In this document: piece by piece, positions 1-7,982 of the stretch
How positions within the stretch are numbered: position 1 is the first letter of the stretch
How the letters are laid out: each line of letters opens with the position of its first letter
From: Endozoicomonas montiporae CL-33
Lineage (GTDB): Bacteria; Pseudomonadota; Gammaproteobacteria; Pseudomonadales; Endozoicomonadaceae
Direction: 5' to 3'
DNA: 64,000 nucleotides
Assembly: GCF_001583435.1 (NCBI RefSeq)
Contig: NZ_CP013251.1
Span: forward strand, 5,266,715-5,330,714
The notes under the pieces: generated by a model
Database searches by the model: none
The model's input: only the letters and a program-made list of their open reading frames with translations
What the model was told of the DNA's origin: nothing
Program-made: the position numbers and the translations under genes

Positions 1-13
1 GATGAATCAACTC

Positions 14-994
14 TCAATGAAATGACAAGGTTTTTAATGCCGCTTTCATAATGTCGTCTGGCTTTGGCAAATAATGATCTTCCATTCGATAGTAAGGCAT
101 GATCGTATCGAAACCTGTCACCCGCTCTACCGGTGCCTTGAGAACACTCAGAGCCTGTTCGGCAAGGTTGGCGGCAATTTCCGCTCCGGCACCAAAGCTT
201 TTGCAGGCTTCATGGACAATGACACAACGACCGGTTTTGCGAACCGATGTCAGAATGGTCTCCATATCCAGTGGCTTAATGGTGGCTACATCAATCACCT
301 CTGCCGAAACACCATGCTGTTCCATTGTGCGTGCTGCTTCCATGGTCTCTTTGACAGAAGCACCCCAGCTCACCAGCGTTACATCTTGTCCCTGCTTCAG
401 AGTGAAACACTTGTCGAGCGGCAACAGCGGTGTGTTCTGGTCCACCTCCTGCTTTGATGCCCTGTAAATGCGTTTAGGCTCCAAAAAGATCACAGGGTCA
501 GGTTCATTAATGGCTGATCGCAACAAACCATATGCACGCACAGGCGAAGAAGGAATCACCACCCGTAAACCGGGAATATGCGCCAGCAAAGCTTCGGTAC
601 TTTCAGAGTGATGCTCCGGCGCGTGAATGCCACCACCAAAAGGCGCTCGCAGAACCATCGGGCAGGATAAACGACCACGGGTTCGGTTTCGCATACGGGC
701 CGCATGGCAAATCAGCTGCTCCATGGTGGGAAAGATAAAGCCCATGAACTGAATTTCTGCCACGGGTTTTAAACCCTGTGCCGCCATACCAATGCTGATA
801 CCGGCAATCAATGTTTCAGCCAACGGTGTATCCATCACCCGCTTCAGGCCATACTTGTCCCGCAACCCCTGTGTCGCACGAAACACGCCACCGTTCACGC
901 CAATGTCTTCACCCAGCATGACAACGTCCGGGTTATTCTCCATCGCATGATCAAGCGCCAGGTTCACCGCCTCTACCATGGTGATTTTACTCAT
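14..994 (-). CDS. bkdA2: Branched-chain 2-oxoacid dehydrogenase E1 component, beta subunit
   Basis: This 326-residue protein is the beta half of a thiamine-diphosphate-dependent 2-oxoacid decarboxylase. With the alpha subunit it decarboxylates branched-chain 2-oxoacids and passes the acyl group to E2 lipoate. It starts with the family's EAVN region, has the GEDIG segment near residues 28-32 that contacts the cofactor, and carries a C-terminal transketolase domain from about residue 200 (VSWGAS, then HEACKSFGAG). The start overlaps the end of the alpha gene by 8 bases and is preceded by GGGAGG, so translation is probably coupled. The stop lies 13 bases from the window edge, so any E2 gene is outside. 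Pyruvate or acetoin E1 beta is an alternative; the neighbouring leucine-type dehydrogenase favours branched-chain substrates. Confidence 0.85.
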   Translation of the reverse strand: MSKITMVEAVNLALDHAMENNPDVVMLGEDIGVNGGVFRATQGLRDKYGLKRVMDTPLAETLIAGISIGMAAQGLKPVAEIQFMGFIFPTMEQLICHAARMRNRTRGRLSCPMVLRAPFGGGIHAPEHHSESTEALLAHIPGLRVVIPSSPVRAYGLLRSAINEPDPVIFLEPKRIYRASKQEVDQNTPLLPLDKCFTLKQGQDVTLVSWGASVKETMEAARTMEQHGVSAEVIDVATIKPLDMETILTSVRKTGRCVIVHEACKSFGAGAEIAANLAEQALSVLKAPVERVTGFDTIMPYYRMEDHYLPKPDDIMKAALKTLSFH

Positions 995-2072
995 GATGTT
1001 TACCTCCCGTGGCTCTCAACTCGGCTTCCTGTTTTTGTTGCTTCAGGGTGGAAGGCATGTTGGCGTAGTGGTAATCAAACAAGTCTTTTACCGGGGGAAG
1101 CGGCGTGTTCAGATAGGTTTGAACGTTTTGTTCAATCTGTTGACCAACGTCTTTAATCAAAGCCTGCTCCTGCTGCTCATCCCAGTAGCCACGATGATGC
1201 AAAAAGGTTCTGAGCCGTTTAATCGGTTCTTTATTCCAGGCCTGTTGCAACTCATCACCGCTGCGATAACGGCTGGCGTCGTCTGCCGTTGTATGATCGC
1301 CTAAACGATAACTGATGGCTTCAATCACCGTTGCACCTTTGCCCTGTCTGGCTCTGTCCATGGCTTCACTGAGCACTTCATGGAGGGCAATCACATCATT
1401 GCCGTCTACCTGATAAGAAGGCAAACCGGCTGAAATACCTTTCTGGGCTAGCGTAGGAGCGCCGGACTGAATGGTTCTGGGTACAGAAATCGCCCATTGA
1501 TTATTATTGATGACAAACACCACTGGCAGTTGCCAGGCACCGGCAAGGTTTAACGCTTCTGAAAAGTCACCTTTTGATGTAGCACCATCTCCCAGCGCAC
1601 AAACAGCAATGTTCGGTTCATGTCGAATCTTCAGGGCGGCCGCCACCCCGGCTGCATGACCAGCCTGTGTAGCAATGGGGACGCAATTGGGAAAGTCTTT
1701 GCCCCAGTGTTCACTGGCGCTGCCTCGTTCATCCCCTCCCCAATAAAGAAGAATATCTGACAGCGGAATACCCCTCGCCAGCAGTCCGGGATGATCCCGA
1801 TAATAAGGAATTAATACATCGTCTTTTTCCATCAGCGAACAGAATACGGTACTGATCGCTTCCTGCCCCAGACAGGAGGGATAAGTGCCCAGCTTGCCGG
1901 TTCTCTGAAGTGCAATGGCCTTGGCATCAGCCTGACGCCCAAGGACCATATTGCAGTAGTAATTAAGCAGAATATCTTTGTTCCGGGTCCACCCAGGAAG
2001 ACGTTCAATCACTTCACCTTCTGCATCCAGATACTGATAAACAGGAATAGGGTTAAGTTCTTTCTTTTCCAT
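987..2072 (-). CDS. bkdA1: Branched-chain 2-oxoacid dehydrogenase E1 component, alpha subunit
   Basis: This 361-residue alpha subunit binds thiamine diphosphate: the GDG...NN motif spans residues 161-191, opening GDGATSKGDF and closing INNNQ. Residues near 255-270 (RLGDHTTADDASRYR) match the phosphorylation-loop region of this family, which orders around the active site. The length is typical of bacterial E1 alpha proteins. The gene lies directly upstream of the beta subunit with an 8-base overlap, and 46 bases downstream of the amino-acid dehydrogenase gene. That order suggests one transcript that deaminates Leu, Ile or Val and then oxidatively decarboxylates the oxoacid. The substrate is inferred from context. 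Confidence 0.85.
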   Translation of the reverse strand: MEKKELNPIPVYQYLDAEGEVIERLPGWTRNKDILLNYYCNMVLGRQADAKAIALQRTGKLGTYPSCLGQEAISTVFCSLMEKDDVLIPYYRDHPGLLARGIPLSDILLYWGGDERGSASEHWGKDFPNCVPIATQAGHAAGVAAALKIRHEPNIAVCALGDGATSKGDFSEALNLAGAWQLPVVFVINNNQWAISVPRTIQSGAPTLAQKGISAGLPSYQVDGNDVIALHEVLSEAMDRARQGKGATVIEAISYRLGDHTTADDASRYRSGDELQQAWNKEPIKRLRTFLHHRGYWDEQQEQALIKDVGQQIEQNVQTYLNTPLPPVKDLFDYHYANMPSTLKQQKQEAELRATGGKHHE

Positions 2073-2118
2073 GGTAAGCCTCGGTTGTTCGTTGAATTAT
2101 TGCTCAGGTCAGCTTGCT

Positions 2119-3165
2119 CTAAGCGGAAAGCTGCCTTAGCTCATCACCAAACAACATGGCTTCAGCCATCTGGTCTGCAATGCGGTTAACAGGCTCCTGT
2201 TGTTGCTGTTGTCTGCGGAATATCTGCAACAGTGTCTCACCAATGCTCTTTATTCTCAGGTTCAGTTCATGATGACTTTTCCGAGAGTAAGCCATGGCAA
2301 CAAAAATCAGCCCTCCTGCATTAATCAGGTAATCCGGCGCGTAAAGAATATCTCTTTTAAACAGTTGCTCACCACACTCGGGCGTCAGTAGCTGATTATT
2401 AGCCGAACCGGCCACCGCACCACACTGCAGCTGGTCAATGGTTTCTTCGTTCAGAATACCGCCCAGACCACAGGGACTGAAAATATCACAGGGAGTCGAA
2501 TGAATGGCTTCAGGGCTAACAGCCTTGGCACCAAACTCCCGAATACACTGTTCAATCCTGGCTTCATCAATGTCTGACACAATCAGCTTTGCGCCACCTC
2601 TGTGCAGTAGCTGGCACAAGGCATACCCCACATTCCCCAATCCCTGAACAGCAATGGTCATTCCTTTCAGACTGGAGCCAAACTCTTTATGAGCTTTGAG
2701 TGTGGAGAGAATACCGTAGTAAACGCCTTTTGCAGTTGAGGGCGCAGGGTTGCCACTGGAAGACGTGCAGGTGACATGGCGCGTCTGTGAGGCAATAACG
2801 TCCATATCAGATACTCTCGTACCGCTGTCCATAGCAGTGATATAGCGTCCGCCCAACTCTTCAACAAACCGCCCAAATGCGCTGAACAGCTCGGTGCGGT
2901 CATAATCGCCTTCCGGCATCATAATCACTGATTTACCACCACCCAGGTCGAGCCCTGCCAGGGCTGCTTTATAACTCATGCCCTGAGCCAGCCGGATGGC
3001 ATCGGTAACGGCATCATCAAAGGAAGGGTAAGGAATAAATCGACAACCGCCCAGCGACGGGCCTCTGCGGGTATTATGAATAGCAATAATGGATTTCAGG
3101 CCTGAATGTTCATCGTGCTTGATATGAATATCATTCATTCTGGCCTCGGCTATCTGTCTGAACAT
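2119..3165 (-). CDS. Leucine/valine-type amino acid dehydrogenase (Glu/Leu/Phe/Val dehydrogenase family)
   Basis: The enzyme reversibly deaminates a branched-chain amino acid with NAD to give the 2-oxoacid used by the E1 genes downstream. Counting from the chosen start, the glycine-rich substrate segment PSLGGCRF is at residues 36-43, the catalytic region GMSYKAALAGLDLGGGK at 62-78 (lysines 66 and 78), and the NAD-binding GLGNVG at 175-180. I chose the ATG at 3165 because GGAGGG lies about 8 bases upstream and the resulting 348 residues match the family's usual length. A TTG at 3246 would add 27 poorly conserved residues. Leucine versus valine or phenylalanine preference cannot be read from sequence; the operon with E1 genes favours branched-chain substrates. 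Confidence 0.87.
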   Translation of the reverse strand: MFRQIAEARMNDIHIKHDEHSGLKSIIAIHNTRRGPSLGGCRFIPYPSFDDAVTDAIRLAQGMSYKAALAGLDLGGGKSVIMMPEGDYDRTELFSAFGRFVEELGGRYITAMDSGTRVSDMDVIASQTRHVTCTSSSGNPAPSTAKGVYYGILSTLKAHKEFGSSLKGMTIAVQGLGNVGYALCQLLHRGGAKLIVSDIDEARIEQCIREFGAKAVSPEAIHSTPCDIFSPCGLGGILNEETIDQLQCGAVAGSANNQLLTPECGEQLFKRDILYAPDYLINAGGLIFVAMAYSRKSHHELNLRIKSIGETLLQIFRRQQQQQEPVNRIADQMAEAMLFGDELRQLSA

Positions 3166-3524
3166 ACGGGATCCCTCCGAATGGTTCAGAGCGGATAAGG
3201 CTCTGATTTTGCTTTGTTTCTTTTTATTATTTGAGGCATCCTGCAAGCGGGGTGGCTTGAGGACTATCGCAGCAGGGATTGTAGTCCCCTATTGCGATTA
3301 AGAATGAGATCGGAAGCTGTTGTCAACTTTTAACAGCAAATCTCTGCAAACTGCAAAAAAATAACGTGCATCTTATTATCAACACATACGACCGACGGTT
3401 GATTTAACGATCTGTCAGACCCATTTTTTCCACCAGTTAGCGTTTTTAGCAACAGGATTAAAGCGCAATTTGTCATCAGGGACTGTTTATGGGTATCTTG
3501 ATAGATCGCAAAGGAGGACGATCC

Positions 3525-3935
3525 ATGACAGAGACTGTACTTGAAAAGCGTCGCTTCCCCCGAAAGCTGCTGAAGGAAACGGCACAGGTTCTGGATAATG
3601 ACACCGGGCAGCTGCTGGGGGTTCTGGAGGATGTTTCAAAAGGTGGCTTCAGTCTGTTAACCTACCATAATATTCGTCAGGACGAAGTACGAAATATTAC
3701 ATTGGTACTGCCAGGTCCCCAGAAAAGCTACCATCGCGTATCACTGATCGCAGAATGTGTCTGGTGTCAGTCGGGGAAAACACAGGGTGACAAAAGCCGG
3801 CCTGACTCCCCCGAAACTATCTTTGCTGATAGCCCTGAAAACCAGGCTCCCGAGAACTACTCAGCCGGATTTCAGCTGCGGGAAATCGATGAACAGAACC
3901 TTGTGGCGCTGAATTACTTCATACGTGACTATTAA
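3525..3935 (+). CDS. PilZ-domain protein
   Basis: A 136-residue protein made almost entirely of a PilZ domain, a cyclic di-GMP receptor fold. The two signature motifs are visible: RRFPRK (RxxxR) at residues 9-14 and DVSKGG (D/NxSxxG) at 36-41, so ligand binding looks intact. The start is set at 3525 because AAGGAGG at 3511-3517 lies 7 bases ahead; the in-frame ATG at 3489 has no comparable site. A stretch around residues 88-110, rich in Asp, Pro, Ser and Glu, interrupts the domain and is probably a loop. It stands alone, convergent with lrp, so its target is unknown. Confidence 0.82.
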   Translation: MTETVLEKRRFPRKLLKETAQVLDNDTGQLLGVLEDVSKGGFSLLTYHNIRQDEVRNITLVLPGPQKSYHRVSLIAECVWCQSGKTQGDKSRPDSPETIFADSPENQAPENYSAGFQLREIDEQNLVALNYFIRDY

Positions 3936-3982
3936 TATCAACCGAAGCTATAGCGTCTAATATCAGCCGAAGCTATAGCATC
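3933..3982. repeat. Tandem 25-bp direct repeat at the pilZ gene end
   Basis: Two adjacent copies, 3933-3957 and 3958-3982, differ at two positions. Each begins TAATATCA and contains CCGAAGCTATAGC. The first copy supplies the TAA stop of the PilZ gene. The repeat fills the gap between the convergent pilZ and lrp genes; no terminator-like stem with a T run is evident. Confidence 0.8.
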
Positions 3983-3987
3983 CAGCA

Positions 3988-4506
3988 TCAATCCGGAATG
4001 GGCAGATTCAGGGTTTCCTTCAGCTCTTCCATCACAATGTAGCTCTTGGATTCCCTTACACCGGGCAGCTTTAAAAGGATGTCGCCCAGCAGTTCCCGGT
4101 AAGAGGCCATTTCCGAAATACGGGCTTTCACCAGATAATCAAAGTGACCGGATACCAGATGACATTCCAGAACATTAGGCAGGTTAATCACTGCCTTGCG
4201 GAAATCATCAAAGATGTCGGCAGATTTGCTATACAGGCTGATCTCGACAAACACCAGCAGACCCGCTTGCAGGAACTGTGGACTTAACCGGGCACTGTAA
4301 CCCTGGATAATCCCTTCACGCTCCAGTCTTTTAACCCGCTCCATGCAGGGCGTGGTGCTCAGGCCTACACGATCAGCGAGGTCTACATAGGATATACGAC
4401 CGTTTTCCTGCAGGGTACGCAGAATATTACGATCAATCCTGTCTAGTTGGCGAACGACTTCTTTGCGGCTTCTCATGGTTTCAGCTGTTGTTTGACGAAC
4501 TGTCAT
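3988..4506 (-). CDS. lrp: Leucine-responsive regulatory protein Lrp
   Basis: A 172-residue global regulator. The N-terminal helix-turn-helix starts at LDRIDRNILRTLQ (residues 21-33) and continues through VDLADRVGLSTTPCMERVKRLE (41-62), followed by a RAM ligand domain with ECHLVSGHFDYLVK. By memory of the family, segments such as LDRIDRNIL, RVGLS, ECHLVSG and VMEE are characteristic of true Lrp rather than AsnC paralogues. It probably senses leucine and could control the adjacent branched-chain catabolic genes and alanine racemase. The N-terminus is about ten residues longer than usual; an ATG at residue 11 is possible. Confidence 0.9.
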   Translation of the reverse strand: MTVRQTTAETMRSRKEVVRQLDRIDRNILRTLQENGRISYVDLADRVGLSTTPCMERVKRLEREGIIQGYSARLSPQFLQAGLLVFVEISLYSKSADIFDDFRKAVINLPNVLECHLVSGHFDYLVKARISEMASYRELLGDILLKLPGVRESKSYIVMEELKETLNLPIPD

Positions 4507-4735
4507 TAATAGCTGTGGGAAAAATCCCTTCAGCTACGCCGTTTAGGAATATGCCCTGACTTCGCATAAACATGCACAAGTGAACATTCCGAGGGTGCGT
4601 GAGAGTATGGCACAGACAGAAAATCTTCAAGTACTTAAATAGACCAAGTATGTAAATTTTCCGTTTGCTGAAAAAAACAAGCAAGATAGCCCAATGAAAG
4701 TAAGTACTCACAGCATGATGTTCGTTGCCGGATAA

Positions 4736-5845
4736 TCAGGCTTTTACCATCACTGGCGACTGAACATATTCCACCGGAACGCGATTAAGATTGCAGAACA
4801 GCTGATAAGGAATTGTTCTGGCATGACGGGCAATTTCGGCGGCAGGCAGACCCTTTCCCCAAAGCACAACACTGTCTCCCGGTCGGGCTTCAGGTACATC
4901 GGTCAGGTCAATGGTTAGCATATCCATAGACACTCGCCCGATGACAGGCACACGCCGGCCGTTCACCATCACAGGCGTACCATTGGCAGCATGACGCGGA
5001 TAACCATCTGCATAACCAATGGCAACCACTCCCTGACGAGTCGGACGCTGACTAACCCATGTGCTGCCATAGCCTACAGGGCTACCGGCCGGAATGTCTT
5101 TAATACTGATAATGGCAGACTGCAGCGCCATCACCGGCTGCAGTTTCTGCTCAATAGGATGAAGGGTTTCAAAGGGAGAAGCACCGTACAGCAACAACCC
5201 CGGACGATTCCAGTCAGCTCGTGCCTGAGAGTAATCCACCAGCCCGGCAGAATTGGCAATACTGCGTTCACCCGGCAGACCAAGGGTATGCTGTTCAAAC
5301 ACTTCCAGCTGATGTCGTGTATAGCCATTCTCTGGTTCATCGGCACAGGCAAGATGCGTCATCATGACAATATCGCTCACCCAGGGCAGCGTTTCCATGC
5401 GTAGCCAAGCTGAACGGAACTCTTCTGGCAACAGCCCGACACGGTACATGCCCGAATCCATTTTCAGCCAGATTCTGACCGGAGCAGGCAAAGGGTTCTG
5501 TTCCAGCATTAAAAGCTGTTCCGGACTTTGCACGACAATGTCCAGCTTATGGCGGCTGATTTCAACGAGTTCACTGGCTTCAAAAAAACCTTCCAGCAAA
5601 AGAATGGACTGTCTTATGCCAATGCTGCGCAGTTCCAAAGCTTCTTCAATACAGGCAACCGCAAACCCGTCGGCCTGATCAGCCAACGCCTGCGCGCAGG
5701 CAACGGCTCCGTGCCCGTAAGCGTCGGCTTTGACCACCGCCAGTACCTTGCCATTGCGTCGTTCCTGATTCGCCAGGGATTTGGCAAGCTGATAATTGTG
5801 CTGCAGGGCATCAAGATTAATGACCGCCTTGGCTGGACGACTCAT
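4736..5845 (-). CDS. alr: Alanine racemase
   Basis: This 369-residue PLP enzyme interconverts L- and D-alanine for peptidoglycan or D-alanine catabolism. The PLP lysine is Lys39 in AVVKADAYGHG, the second catalytic base is the Tyr in GYGSTW near residue 265, and the C-terminal part has IGYADGYPR and the metal-free RVSMDML beta-domain motif. Length is standard. It lies upstream of lrp on the same strand, separated by about 230 bases. In enterobacteria and pseudomonads a catabolic racemase (dadX) is controlled by Lrp-family proteins, so dadX is a possible alternative name. No D-amino-acid dehydrogenase gene is nearby. Confidence 0.93.
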   Translation of the reverse strand: MSRPAKAVINLDALQHNYQLAKSLANQERRNGKVLAVVKADAYGHGAVACAQALADQADGFAVACIEEALELRSIGIRQSILLLEGFFEASELVEISRHKLDIVVQSPEQLLMLEQNPLPAPVRIWLKMDSGMYRVGLLPEEFRSAWLRMETLPWVSDIVMMTHLACADEPENGYTRHQLEVFEQHTLGLPGERSIANSAGLVDYSQARADWNRPGLLLYGASPFETLHPIEQKLQPVMALQSAIISIKDIPAGSPVGYGSTWVSQRPTRQGVVAIGYADGYPRHAANGTPVMVNGRRVPVIGRVSMDMLTIDLTDVPEARPGDSVVLWGKGLPAAEIARHARTIPYQLFCNLNRVPVEYVQSPVMVKA

Positions 5846-6049
5846 GACTGCGATGTTTTTCCCAAAGTGTTGTCCCCGAAAAAATCAGAACTGAAGAGCT
5901 CAGAAGAGGCCGCAATGCTAACAATTTATAGTTTTTAGCTCTTTATGTGATTGTCGAAATTCACTAAGTGAATAAATAATACCGTTAACGGCAACGAGCC
6001 AACAGCCCTTCATTCACTGCATTTCAGTTAAACGTCAGTGGAATTATGA

Positions 6050-6592
6050 TTACTTTTGTATTTTAGTAATCTTGGTGCCTTCCAGAGTCAGGTTATACAT
6101 CAGACCTTTGTTGTCGTTGATAAAGCCAATGATCGGTGACTGTGCGGTATTGGTCGCAATGGTTTCTCCCACTCCAAACTCGGCAATGGCAATGCTGCCA
6201 TCGACACCGGCTTCCCAGCCTTTACTGTTACGAAATTTATTCAGGGACTCGTCGGTCATAAACATAATCACCTGCGAGCGCAGTTGGGCACCCAGCTGAA
6301 AACCAATGGAGGCAGAAGCCGTGTTGTAATAGTCCACCACTTCCTGATTGATCAGTAACGCGCCTTCGCCGTACTCACCACCCAGAAACACACCGCCTTT
6401 AATGATTTTGGGAAACACCAGAATGCCTTTGGCATCTTTGCCCAGAGATTTAGCTGCAGGGCTTTTGTCGTAGAGATTCGACAAGCTCTCCTGAACGGTG
6501 GCATCCAGCTCCTCTTTTGATGAAGCAAACGTCGGCAACGCGAAGACAAAAGCCACCATAAACAACAATAAAAACCTTAACTGCCGCAGCAT
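6050..6592 (-). CDS. Secreted SYLF/Ysc84-domain lipid-binding protein
   Basis: A 180-residue protein with a clear N-terminal signal peptide (LRFLLLFMVAFVFALPTFAS, cleavage near residue 23), followed by a SYLF domain. Typical segments are KGILVFPKIIKGGVFLGGEYGEG, ASIGFQLGAQ and GWEAGVDGSIAIAEFG. Related domains bind phosphoinositides in eukaryotes; bacterial members are periplasmic and of unknown role. It is a single gene between alr and an AsnC-type regulator, with a typical family length. Confidence 0.83.
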   Translation of the reverse strand: MLRQLRFLLLFMVAFVFALPTFASSKEELDATVQESLSNLYDKSPAAKSLGKDAKGILVFPKIIKGGVFLGGEYGEGALLINQEVVDYYNTASASIGFQLGAQLRSQVIMFMTDESLNKFRNSKGWEAGVDGSIAIAEFGVGETIATNTAQSPIIGFINDNKGLMYNLTLEGTKITKIQK

Positions 6593-6687
6593 AACGTGCT
6601 CCCCAATATTAAAACTGGGTTAATAGTACCAGTAATGAATCCAATTTCGATGTGGGTTTTGCGCAACTTTTTCAGGCTCTGGTTGCT

Positions 6688-7140
6688 TCAAAGTGGCAAC
6701 GACGTGGTGTATTTCATCTGCTCCATGGCAAAACTCGACGTTACATCGCACAGTCCGTCAACACTGTTCACCAGTTTTTTGTAGAAAAGATCAAACGACT
6801 GTATGTCTTTAGTGACCACCCTTAACAGGTAGTCGTATTCGCCGCTCATTCGATAGCACTCGGCCACTTCCGGAAAACGATTCACAGTGTCTGAAAAAAG
6901 TTTCAACCAGGCTGACGAATGGTGCTGTGTTTTGATGTGAACAAACACCGAAACACCCAGCCCAACCTTTTCGGCATTAATAAGGGCTACCCGTTTGTTA
7001 ATATACCCCTGCCCTTCAAGGCGTTTAATCCGGTTCCAGCAGGGCGTAGGCGACAGGCAGACTCTTTGCGCGATGTCGGCCAGAGAAAGTGTGCTGTCTT
7101 CCTGCAATTCAAGCAGGATTTTTCGGTCGATAGAATCCAT
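6688..7140 (-). CDS. Lrp/AsnC-family transcriptional regulator
   Basis: A 150-residue regulator with an N-terminal winged helix (MDSIDRKILLELQ, then LADIAQRVCLSPTPCWNRIKRLE) and a C-terminal RAM domain containing ECYRMSGEYDYLLRV. It is clearly distinct from the Lrp at 3988-4506, with a different effector-domain core. No divergent target gene is obvious; the nearest genes are the SYLF protein downstream and pagL-like upstream, all on the same strand. The effector amino acid is unknown. Confidence 0.88.
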   Translation of the reverse strand: MDSIDRKILLELQEDSTLSLADIAQRVCLSPTPCWNRIKRLEGQGYINKRVALINAEKVGLGVSVFVHIKTQHHSSAWLKLFSDTVNRFPEVAECYRMSGEYDYLLRVVTKDIQSFDLFYKKLVNSVDGLCDVTSSFAMEQMKYTTSLPL

Positions 7141-7237
7141 TGAGAAGGGAAATTACTGCTGTACAGAGAGAGGAGGGAATGGTGTCACAGTCTCGGAAGC
7201 TTGGCAAAACCGGACGCCTCAGAGACTGTATTCAACG

Positions 7238-7843
7238 TCACCACCGATAGGCAAACGACACCGAATGAAAATCAATAGACTCGTTCAGTCGGGCCAGCCC
7301 CCCATTGGAATAATGCAGCCAGCCATAACTCACTGAATATCGCTGCCCTTCCCCAAAGGTAAAACCTGCCCCCAGTCGCACTTCAAACAACCAGTGACTG
7401 CCCATATTGATGGGAGACTTCTTTTCTTTTTCCAGATCTTTTTCTGAAAACCAGGCGCCACCAACACCAGCATCCAGAAAAGGAAACGCATTGCCAAACA
7501 GGGGGTGGGCAGAAGAGAAGCGAAAGACCGGCGAAAAGCTGACGACTGTGGCTTTGTCTTTACCCTCAGGGCTGGGGCTATCAGAAGCATTCAGGCGACT
7601 TTTTAAGGCACTGCCACCGAGCTCAAAATAACCAGACATCACCAAACTGTCTGAACGGTACAGCTCATCTCCCCAATCCCACTGAATGCCAATGCGATAG
7701 TGATCATAATTCGCCTTACGACCACTGACAACAGGGAGGTACTGCCCATAACTGGCAGAAAGACCATCTGGACGGATATCCAGAGCAGAGGCAGGGAAAG
7801 GCAGCAATGACATCATGCCAGCGTAGAAAAATCCTTTTTTCAC
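7238..7843 (-). CDS. pagL: PagL-like lipid A 3-O-deacylase (outer membrane beta-barrel)
   Basis: A 201-residue outer-membrane protein with a short signal peptide ending near SALA at residue 20, alternating beta strands and a C-terminal aromatic (Trp). The active-site strand YGWLHYSNGGL contains His177 and Ser179, matching the His-x-Ser-Asn motif of PagL. The third triad member in the characterised enzyme is a Glu twelve residues after the Ser; here that position is Asp191, with Glu188 close by, so the acid may be substituted. The GTG start follows AGGAGA. It would trim an acyl chain from lipid A and so alter surface properties. Confidence 0.75.
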   Translation of the reverse strand: MKKGFFYAGMMSLLPFPASALDIRPDGLSASYGQYLPVVSGRKANYDHYRIGIQWDWGDELYRSDSLVMSGYFELGGSALKSRLNASDSPSPEGKDKATVVSFSPVFRFSSAHPLFGNAFPFLDAGVGGAWFSEKDLEKEKKSPINMGSHWLFEVRLGAGFTFGEGQRYSVSYGWLHYSNGGLARLNESIDFHSVSFAYRW

Positions 7844-7982
7844 TCATTTCTCCTGCTGTAAGAAAGGTTGGATTACAGCCTGATCATTATTGTCTTATCG
7901 GAAGAAATCGAGAGATGATGAATTGATCAATAAATAACCAATTCATCCTAAAGGAAGATATAGAGAAAGGAAATGCCACACT

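Noticed and set aside
4481..4711. 76-codon minus-strand frame upstream of lrp
   Set aside because: It overlaps the lrp start, has no ribosome site and no recognisable domain; this is more likely the lrp leader.
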